64,000 nt of DNA from Candidatus Sulfotelmatobacter kueseliae (GTDB taxonomy: Bacteria; Acidobacteriota; Terriglobia; Terriglobales; Acidobacteriaceae): contig OMOD01000159.1 in assembly GCA_900290255.1 (NCBI GenBank), positions 19,993-83,992 on the forward strand, read 5' to 3'. Shown piece by piece: positions 35,001 through 41,104 of this stretch; positions within the stretch are counted from its first letter, which is position 1; each line of letters starts with the position of its first letter. The notes under the pieces were generated by a model that saw only the letters and a program-made list of their open reading frames with translations, did not search any database and was not told the origin of the DNA. The translations under genes were made by a program, and so were the position numbers.

Positions 35001-35525
35001 GGTGCCATCGTCGACCGATCCAGGATTATTTGCATTGGTAACGCCGGGCTGCAACTCTGCCAGGTCCAGTGGATCGCGGCCATTCAGCGGCATTTCGGTA
35101 ATCGCTGCACCCGTCACCGAGTAGCCCACAGTTGAGGTGACGGTATCGATCCGGGCCGCTTGCACTCCTACAGTCACGGTTTGCGTGCTGCCCGCTACTG
35201 TCATCTTGAAGTCGATGCGTTCGGATTGATTGATCTCCAACTTGTATTCCTGTGATGTCAGCGGATTGAATCCAGCATGCTCTGCCGTTACCTGGTATCG
35301 CCCAATTTGCAAATCTATTGCCTGGTAGTCTCCAGATGCATTCGTCATGATCGTCTTAATGACCCCGGTTGCAGTGTTCATGACGGTTATTTTTGCCCCG
35401 GGGATTACTGCACCCGTTTGGTCGGTAACTGTTCCTAAAATTGACGCTGTCGTATCTTGAGCTTTGAGAAGAGGTACAACCGTAAACAAAAATAGCGCCA
35501 CCACTCCTATGCGAACTTTTTTCAT
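32100..35525 (-). CDS. TonB-dependent outer membrane receptor, Oar-like
   Basis: A complete 1,141-residue receptor. The ATG at 35525 follows a GGAGGTGGT. Signal peptide (GVVALFLFTVVPLLKAQ), carboxypeptidase-regulatory-like domain (ILGTVTDQTGAVIPGAKITVMNTATG, about 29-110), plug (EMPLNGRDPLDLAELQPGVTNANN; YSAEYGRNGGGQISIVTKSGTNRLHG) and barrel to the end (RIIQLAVRITF). Composition is visibly richer in A+T than the receptor at 16664, suggesting separate ancestry. Only about 40 bases separate the start from IS1380-like debris, so the native promoter has probably been lost or replaced. Part of its plug coding sequence is repeated perfectly and inverted at 35898-35976. Confidence 0.9.
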   Translation of the reverse strand: MKKVRIGVVALFLFTVVPLLKAQDTTASILGTVTDQTGAVIPGAKITVMNTATGVIKTIMTNASGDYQAIDLQIGRYQVTAEHAGFNPLTSQEYKLEINQSERIDFKMTVAGSTQTVTVGVQAARIDTVTSTVGYSVTGAAITEMPLNGRDPLDLAELQPGVTNANNPGSVDDGTNHQSLAGGRSDSVGYLLDGGDNNNLLFNAVVFTPNPDAVEEFRILQSNYSAEYGRNGGGQISIVTKSGTNRLHGSLFDYARNEAFDANRFYNKRANPIIPRDNLKRQQYGGTVGGPIVFPQLVNGKDRFFFFFAYQGQKESSTLNNGGQQVYTTAELNGDFSAPGTDPNGAVAAFLQAHPYYQANPQSAVAGIIDPTTIDPITKAYIAKNYIPSSPNGFLLSTGTATDNYNQYHGRVDFHITNSDLLTTTLAYQDERILSPFDGSTIPFPVTNQNHISYLAIAYTRTFTAHLLNELRVVAQRANNLAYQPIGNPAGPSALGIGITPDVTTGPTIITFASSLFTVGYTGQGPLSFINNTSEYKDSLSWTKGKHLMKYGVGFSPYQNNTTYDYFVDGGFYLYGNFQPGSSVASGNPYADLLFGAPDSFYQGAGALSNIRTNSYSAYAQDGYKATSRLTVNYGLRYEYNSPRRDTEGRTYSLIPGEQSTRFVNAPVGLVFPGDRGAPEGVSFPDYTNWAPRFGFALDAAGDGKTSIRGGFGIFYDILSGDANLQFNGLPPFYSTAFLSYAPLPGGQTTALNYLSNPYVATGTINPFPSKPPTSTVSFAPYLPYGSSANYFVRNHLKTPYIYQYNLDVQRDLPQGMAFDLAYVGNTSHGLTSPVDYNPYVLGTYNMRYSLSNGYAPGNNSNYSWLDTFDNVTYANYNSLQVRLTKHLTEAPVVGPMTFTFAYTHSKNLDNVSGFRERNYEVPYYNRRQFYADSDTDVPNNVVISGTWYVPFDKWIESAPKVVTKGWRVSPISSWRSGFALDVLAGLSRNLGNDPGPSGAGDQELVRADLVGTKVTTQSPYREVGPDGVGSVYFQQATFSNARLQNLQNAALVTPPTSYTYGTLPRNFFRGPTYADTDVEVAKQFSVAKDKVQGQFIVDFFNIFNSAQFGVPNYDIGSSTFGEITTTYDPRIIQLAVRITF
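34726..34804. repeat. Left arm of a 79-bp perfect inverted repeat
   Basis: These 79 bases, within the receptor plug region, are the exact reverse complement of 35898-35976. The arms are 1.1 kb apart and enclose the 5' part of the receptor gene and the IS1380-like remnant. Confidence 0.9.
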
Positions 35526-35559
35526 ACCACCTCCAAAAGACCGAGCAGTTCATCCGCCT

Positions 35560-35853
35560 CTGCGGCGAGCAAGTCCGCCAGCGCGGCGAGATCCTACTCG
35601 ATCTCGATTTCACCGATCTACCCACGGCCAGCAGCAACTCAGCTTCTTCGACGGCGCCTACGGCAAGCATATTTTTCATCCCATGCTGGTCTTTGAGCGC
35701 CATACCAGTTGCTTGCTGGCCGCGCGCTTTCGGCCGGGAAACGCCTCCAGTCAGGCCCGCATCGTGCCCATGCTGTTGCGTCTGATGCCACGTTTGCAGG
35801 CAGCCTTTGTCAGGGTGAAGATCAGACTGCGCGGCGAAGGCGGTTTTCCTTAA
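35560..35853 (+). pseudogene. IS1380-like transposase fragment
   Basis: The plus-strand frame ends with GQQQLSFFDGAYGKHIFHPMLVFERHTSCLLAARFRPGNASSQARIVPMLLRLMPRLQAAFVRVKIRLRGEGGFP and a stop. This matches the catalytic-core order of IS1380-family transposases (GxQxxxFFxGYY...YHPLLVFD...LRPGN...RGDSGFA). Upstream bases are in a different frame but still related. Both ends of the element are missing, so it cannot transpose itself. Confidence 0.75.
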
Positions 35854-35876
35854 CCACTTATCTACCAGTTCTGTCA

Positions 35877-36000
35877 AACGAAATCTGGCACCAACGAAAT
35901 CTGGCACCAACAGGCTGCACGGAAGCCTATTTGACTACGCCCGGAATGAGGCATTTGATGCCAACAGATTCTACAAGAAACGCCCCAATCCAACTGGAAA
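35877..36000 (+). pseudogene. Small TonB-receptor plug fragment with a 16-bp tandem duplication
   Basis: Bases 35898-36000 encode TKSGTNRLHGSLFDYARNEAFDANRFYKKRPNP, nearly identical to the plug of the receptor at 32100-35525; 79 bases are identical and the last positions diverge (NKRANP versus KKRPNP). Just before it, AACGAAATCTGGCACC occurs twice in a row (35877-35892 and 35893-35908). The fragment ends within the 3' flank of the DUF5009 gene. Confidence 0.8.
35898..35976. repeat. Right arm of the 79-bp perfect inverted repeat
   Basis: Exact reverse complement of 34726-34804. The identity then decays, with three changes in the next 18 bases, which suggests a paralogous receptor copy rather than a terminal repeat of an element. 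Confidence 0.9.
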
Positions 36001-36022
36001 AAGGTGCACAGCGTAACCGCTT

Positions 36023-37144
36023 CTACGCGCGAATGAAAATTTTGTGCTGGTACAGCCAATAAGACAGGTACCAGATCACAGCCAGAACCGCACAAGCCTG
36101 CGCTACAGGAGCAAGTTCCCCAATGTAGAGGAACCGGCCTGTGAGCACTCCCACGGATTGGTCAAGCCAGCCGTGAAGTATCTCGCCCACGCAGTAGACG
36201 AACAGCGAATTCATTCCTACGACCACCAGGAAAAACATAGGCCGCCGAATGTTGAAGATCTCGACAAGCAAGTAAAAAAGAATTAATCCGAAAATCGCCC
36301 ATCCGCTTGTGTAGAGGGCATACGACGCAGTCCACAACCACTTGTTGATCGGCACGATGGGGGAAAGGGCCAGTCCTGCTGCAAAAGCAATCAGCATTCC
36401 GCCGATCATCCACTTGAATTTTTCCGACAGACTCCGCGGGCTCCGAAGCAGATTGCCAATCCAAATACCGATCAGCACATTCACCACTTCCGGGATCGTG
36501 TTGAGATTCACGCACGGCGCCATCCGGTAGTTGTGCCCCATAATTCCTCGATCGAGAACAGCCCCGAAATTCGTAACCCGCTGGAAGGCGCCGTCGGGTC
36601 CCGGGAAAATCAAATACAGCGATGAATGAAATGCAAGAAGCAGTACCGCCGCGCCCATCTGATACGAGAACGGCAACTGCATGAGGAAAAAGCAGACCAA
36701 AGAAGTCGCAGCCACCTGGATCAGAACGTTATGGGCCTGTAGATGGAGGTGATTCGTCTCGACCGAGATAATGATCCAGCTCGTAACGGTGAGGATCCCT
36801 GCGCGTTTTACAAGGTGTCGAAGGAGTTTACTCCGGTCAGCGCCTTCTTCTATGCGGCGACCGAACGAATACGTCATCGCCACGCCCACCATAAAAAGAA
36901 AAGCTGGCATGACTAGATCCCAGAACACCGCTCCGCCCCAATCCCTATGGTCAAACTGGCGCGCGATCGCTTGATAGGCCGGGTGATTCGATAGCTTGGT
37001 AAATCCGAAGCCCTCCGAAACGAGCAGAAGCATAATGAACCCGCGGTAGGCGTCTAAGGCGAGATCGCGCGGGGCTGGCTTCGTCTCGGGCGATTGGTTC
37101 GCCGGGCCGGGCTCAACGAACACTGCTGAAATCGTGGAACTCAT
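36023..37144 (-). CDS. DUF5009 membrane acyltransferase, heparan-alpha-glucosaminide N-acetyltransferase-like
   Basis: 373 residues with about ten membrane segments. The family signature is visible: DAYRGFIMLLLVSEGFGF (about 31-48) and FDHRDWGGAVFWDLVMPAFLFMVGVAMTYSFGRR, with His66, Trp69, Asp76 and Pro80. In human HGSNAT the equivalent loop holds the acetyl-carrying histidine; HGSNAT and the bacterial NagX-like relatives move acetyl groups from acetyl-CoA across a membrane to terminal glucosamine. That activity is inferred here. It follows the AraC gene on the minus strand (173-base gap), and GH89 is divergent on the other side of AraC, so acetylation of alpha-GlcN ends followed by release of alpha-GlcNAc would be coherent. 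A broken paralogue lies at 31412. Confidence 0.8.
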   Translation of the reverse strand: MSSTISAVFVEPGPANQSPETKPAPRDLALDAYRGFIMLLLVSEGFGFTKLSNHPAYQAIARQFDHRDWGGAVFWDLVMPAFLFMVGVAMTYSFGRRIEEGADRSKLLRHLVKRAGILTVTSWIIISVETNHLHLQAHNVLIQVAATSLVCFFLMQLPFSYQMGAAVLLLAFHSSLYLIFPGPDGAFQRVTNFGAVLDRGIMGHNYRMAPCVNLNTIPEVVNVLIGIWIGNLLRSPRSLSEKFKWMIGGMLIAFAAGLALSPIVPINKWLWTASYALYTSGWAIFGLILFYLLVEIFNIRRPMFFLVVVGMNSLFVYCVGEILHGWLDQSVGVLTGRFLYIGELAPVAQACAVLAVIWYLSYWLYQHKIFIRA

Positions 37145-37317
37145 AACAGTCGCAATGGTGCATTAGTTACCACTGATGGAGAATCAGATGCTTTCAATGC
37201 GGAAGCGCGATACGAAATCGAACATCGACGGGATCTACAGACAGGCGAACCTCGAGCTCAAGCGGGAGGGTATGTGGTCTTCTATTTTACGCTTCTCGCT
37301 AGAAGCGGAAGCTACAG

Positions 37318-38244
37318 TTACACTCCGCCATCCCGAAGGGGAAGCGTGAAATTCCCCCTACTGGCACGGAACTGCACTGGCGTCGTATGCGTGAAACGCT
37401 TGAACGCGGTCGCGAAATACTGGGATGAACTGAAACCGAACCGCATCGCTACATCGGTGATTGCGAGTTTCTCGTGAAGGAGTGCCTGCTTTGCGGCACC
37501 AATTCGCGTGCGCAATACAAACTCGTGAGGGCCGACACCCAACTCAGATTTGAACCTAGCTTTGAACCGTGACAAGGAGAGATCAGCTTTTTCTGCGAGT
37601 TCCTCCAGCGAAAACTCCTCTTCCGCTGAGGACTGGATGAACTCAACAATCCTTTGAATCTCCGGAGAGCAGCGACGCTGAAAATGCTGATTACTGCAGT
37701 CCAGAATTTCCAAAATGCAACATAATAACTGATTGACCACACGGATCCGCTTCAATGGACTCGATGGCTCATCGTAGATCTCAAAGAGTTGGTTAAAGAA
37801 CTGCTTCAGGGCAGGACGCCCCGGAAACTGACGCTCCGGAAAGTGCGACAAACGATCGGCAAGCACGGCACCGTCATTAGGCGGCAGCATCACAAAAGAC
37901 TCACTCTCCCTAGGCATCTGCAGGAGGAGCCAGTAAAGTATGCCGCAATCTTCCGGCTGTCCTCCTGTATCGTGAGATTCACCCGGTGCCGTCACAAAAA
38001 GGTCGCCCCCGACCAGTCGATATTCGCGTCCGCCCGCGCGATAAATCTGACATCCTCTCTCTAGATAACAAATCTCGACCGCATTGGGATGAGAATGCGT
38101 CGCCAGTCCCAGCTTTACGGCGTGGTATTCGTAGCGTCCCAGCGCCACAACGGGCAAGATACCGAGACAATTGAAATTGATGATGCGACGCTCGGGAGCT
38201 CGCTGGAGACGATTTTTTCGGTCGAGATCAGCCTTCGAATTCAT
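37318..38244 (-). CDS. AraC-family transcriptional regulator
   Basis: 308 residues from the ATG at 38244; a TTG at 38265 with a closer GGAAGG is an alternative. The N-terminal cupin-like ligand domain shows HSHPNAVEICYLERGCQIYRAGGREYRLVGGDLFVTAPGESHDT. The C-terminal double helix-turn-helix shows FSLEELAEKADLSLSRFKARFKSELGVGPHEFVLRTRIGAAKQALLHEKLAITDVAMRFGFSSSQYFATAFKRFTHTTPVQFR, a textbook AraC domain. The sensor fold is typical for regulators of sugar use. Its position between the DUF5009 gene and the divergent GH89 gene suggests that it controls one or both from the 200-base intergenic region 38245-38445. Confidence 0.92.
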   Translation of the reverse strand: MNSKADLDRKNRLQRAPERRIINFNCLGILPVVALGRYEYHAVKLGLATHSHPNAVEICYLERGCQIYRAGGREYRLVGGDLFVTAPGESHDTGGQPEDCGILYWLLLQMPRESESFVMLPPNDGAVLADRLSHFPERQFPGRPALKQFFNQLFEIYDEPSSPLKRIRVVNQLLCCILEILDCSNQHFQRRCSPEIQRIVEFIQSSAEEEFSLEELAEKADLSLSRFKARFKSELGVGPHEFVLRTRIGAAKQALLHEKLAITDVAMRFGFSSSQYFATAFKRFTHTTPVQFRASRGNFTLPLRDGGV

Positions 38245-38445
38245 GGGGGTAGCATATCCTTCCAACTATTCTCAAGCAACCGGAAGCCGGTCACGGAGGA
38301 GTACGATCCCGTATCACGGTGCCCGCTTGAAAGACATGAACAGTCGCGACTGATCTAACGTTGGTAGTCTTTCGCCGGGCCTGTTAGGCTGTGAAGGCGT
38401 CGCGGCTGATACCGTTACTTTTCAGAGGCTAGAGAGAATTAATCC

Positions 38446-40716
38446 ATGATGACTAGACGCGAATTCTTGGCAGTAGGGTCTTGTGCCGTAGGCAGTGTCC
38501 TTATCGGCGGTGAAAGCGATCCTTCCCTCGCAATGCAAATGGCGACGTTGGATTTAGACGCAGTCTCCGCTAGTCGCTCGGTTTTGAACCGATTCCTCGG
38601 AGACCGTTCAGCCGAATTCGATTTGCAGCAGATTCCACTAGACAACGGACTAGAAGTCTACGTTCTCTCTTGTACCGGAGGCCGGGCCCGAGTCCAAGGA
38701 AGCAGCGCAGTCGCGTTATGTAGAGGTGTATATGCATATCTCCGGGAAATTGGAGCCGTCATGGTGTGCTGGAGTGGGCGACGCGTGTCACTTCCTGTAC
38801 GCCTTCCCGACCGGTCGGAGAGAAAAGTAGTTTCTCCCTACCGATTCGTCCAGTACTACAACGTGTGTACCTATGGCTACACCACCGCATTCTGGGATTG
38901 GAATCGGTGGGAACGTGAGCTTGACTGGATGGCTCTGCACGGCATCAACATGCCTCTGGCCATGGAGGGTCAGGAGGCAATCTGGCAGCGCGTTTGGAAG
39001 AGCTTTGGCATAACCCAAGCCGAGCTCGACCGCTATTTTACCGGTCCTGCTTATCTCCCTTGGCACCGGATGGGGAATATCGACTACTACGAGGGACCCT
39101 TGCCCCAAGGTTGGATCGATCAGAAATGCACACTGCAGAAGAAGATCATGGATCGAATGCGGGAACTGGGCATGTGCCCTGTCGTTCCGGCATTTGCGGG
39201 ATCTGTACCGGAGGCATTCAAGCGTATTCATCCGCAAGCGAGGCTATTCACGGAACTCTGGTCGTCAGAGATGCCTCGGCAGTCGAAGTCGCTGATCCTT
39301 CATCCCGGTGAGACGGATCTCTATTGTGAGATTGGCGAGCGTTTCATTCTCGAATATCGCAAAGAGTTTGGGCCAGCACACTATTACCTGGCTGACACTT
39401 TTAACGAGATGAGCGTGCCAGTCGGCCCCCAACCGGAACAGGACTTGGCCCGATTCGCGAGCACGGTTTACCGGAGCATACAGGCCGGCGATCCCGACGG
39501 GGTTTGGGTCATGCAAGGGTGGCTGTTCCGCAACGATCCGAATTTTTGGAACAATCGCGCCATCGCTGCTTTTCTTTCGAGTGTACCGAACGAACGAATG
39601 GTGATACTGGATTACTCCAATGACTTCAATGCTAGCCAGAAAGACGCCGATCCGACATCACACAATGAATGGAAGGATCACGAGTCATTTTTTGGCAAGC
39701 AATGGATCAATGGCATGATCCATACATTCGGTGGCAACAACAATGTAAAGGGAAATCTAGCCCTGATCACCTCCCAACCAGCAGTGGTTCTGGCGAGCCC
39801 GAAGAGGAAGAACCTCGTGGGTTGGGGCATGGACCCCGAGGGAACCGAAAACAACGAAGTTGTTTACGAATTGATGACCGACATCGGCTGGTCTGAACAG
39901 AAGATCGATCTGGATGATTGGATTCCGGCATACTGCCGCGCTCGATATGGCGACTGCCCTTCAGCCATCGCTGAGGCGTGGCGACTCCTGCGAGCGAGCG
40001 CCTATTCCTGGCACTCCACCTGGAATACCCGCCATGCCTGGCAATCGCGTCCCAGTTTAGAGCCGCAGTCCGTTGGGGTAGACACAACGCCCGAATTCCA
40101 CCAGGCGGTGGAGCGTTTTGTTGAGAGTGGAGGCTCGCTGCAATCGAATGTGCTATATCGCAATGACCTAATCGAACTTGTGACCCAATCTATCGGTGGC
40201 CGTGTCGATGAGCAACTCATAAAGGCTTGCCGAGCCCACAAGGCCCAACTCGGAGAATTGCGGGATAAGTGTGCCAAGAGAGCTCTAGATATGTTGCTGC
40301 GGGTTGACGCGCTAATGAATCAGCGACCTGATCGGAGACTCGAAACGTGGATCAGCGCGGCACAAAATTGGGCCGTCGGGGATGACGACAAATCTTATTA
40401 CGATCGGGACTGCCGCCGCCTGATCACTTATTGGGGATGGCCCGAACTCAACGATTACGGTTCCCGCGTCTGGTCCGGGCTGATTCGTGACTACTACGTG
40501 GGCAGATGGCGTGTATTCTTCGAAGCTTTGCAGGCACGGCGTCACCCGAGCCTGGAGATTTGGGAAGAAGGATGGCTCCTCTCTCCGTATGTGGCAAGCA
40601 CACCATTGCTGGTATCTGACCTTTTGGCGGAAGCTCGTAGCATGCTGGCAGAGTGCCAGCGGTGGGATTCGAAGGATTCGATGACCTCATCAGTGCTCCT
40701 CGGGCCTTTCAGCTGA
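38446..40716 (+). CDS. GH89 alpha-N-acetylglucosaminidase (NAGLU family), Tat-exported
   Basis: 756 residues. The start MTRREFLAVGSCAVGSVLIGG is a twin-arginine signal; two ATGs three bases apart are possible. GH89 landmarks are RFVQYYNVCTYGYTTAFWDWNRWERELDWMALHGINMPLAMEGQEAIWQRVW, LPWHRMGNIDYYEGPLP, the proposed acid/base YYLADTFNEMS (Glu321), WINGMIHTFGGNNNVKGNL and the proposed nucleophile GWGMDPEGTENNEVVYELM (Glu465). The helical C-terminal domain is complete. These enzymes release terminal alpha-linked GlcNAc, as in heparan sulfate or alpha-GlcNAc-capped mucin glycans. It is divergent from the AraC gene and followed by the GH27/36 gene on the same strand. Confidence 0.93.
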   Translation: MMTRREFLAVGSCAVGSVLIGGESDPSLAMQMATLDLDAVSASRSVLNRFLGDRSAEFDLQQIPLDNGLEVYVLSCTGGRARVQGSSAVALCRGVYAYLREIGAVMVCWSGRRVSLPVRLPDRSERKVVSPYRFVQYYNVCTYGYTTAFWDWNRWERELDWMALHGINMPLAMEGQEAIWQRVWKSFGITQAELDRYFTGPAYLPWHRMGNIDYYEGPLPQGWIDQKCTLQKKIMDRMRELGMCPVVPAFAGSVPEAFKRIHPQARLFTELWSSEMPRQSKSLILHPGETDLYCEIGERFILEYRKEFGPAHYYLADTFNEMSVPVGPQPEQDLARFASTVYRSIQAGDPDGVWVMQGWLFRNDPNFWNNRAIAAFLSSVPNERMVILDYSNDFNASQKDADPTSHNEWKDHESFFGKQWINGMIHTFGGNNNVKGNLALITSQPAVVLASPKRKNLVGWGMDPEGTENNEVVYELMTDIGWSEQKIDLDDWIPAYCRARYGDCPSAIAEAWRLLRASAYSWHSTWNTRHAWQSRPSLEPQSVGVDTTPEFHQAVERFVESGGSLQSNVLYRNDLIELVTQSIGGRVDEQLIKACRAHKAQLGELRDKCAKRALDMLLRVDALMNQRPDRRLETWISAAQNWAVGDDDKSYYDRDCRRLITYWGWPELNDYGSRVWSGLIRDYYVGRWRVFFEALQARRHPSLEIWEEGWLLSPYVASTPLLVSDLLAEARSMLAECQRWDSKDSMTSSVLLGPFS

Positions 40717-41104
40717 GCTTTGCCGCCAATGTCCAGCAGATCGCACATAAAGATTAGAGATGATGGGGCAGATCAACGATGGAATTTAGATCACCTCCTG
40801 GCTCGAAGACCTCTTTACGCAGTTGTTTCAACCCCCTCATTTTCTGGTGTTCCTTCATTGCATTGTATCGTTTTACTTACGAACAATCGACAACCGTCCT
40901 GTAAGGTAAGAGGTACATTAATGCTGTGCAGCCACCGCAGAAAATCGAGGCCAGTATCACCGCAAATACCGCAAATAATGATATTGACTGTGCCCCGGTC
41001 TCGGACCCACATGTCTCTTGACATCGGAACAACAACAAGCGTATTAGCTTGACTTAGGTGAAACGTTTCATCATTTGCATTTAGGATTGGCTGAGGAGCC
41101 ACAG
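40717..41104 (+). promoter_or_regulatory. Intergenic regulatory region with promoter and palindromic operator before GH27/36
   Basis: No gene is supported in this 388-base gap. A promoter is visible: TTGACA at 41018-41023, 18 bases, then TATTAG at 41042-41047. It is followed by the perfect 12-bp palindrome TGAAACGTTTCA at 41059-41070, which would lie just downstream of the transcription start. This is the form of operators bound by LacI/GalR-family repressors; the LacI regulator at 53919 is a candidate. Confidence 0.6.
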
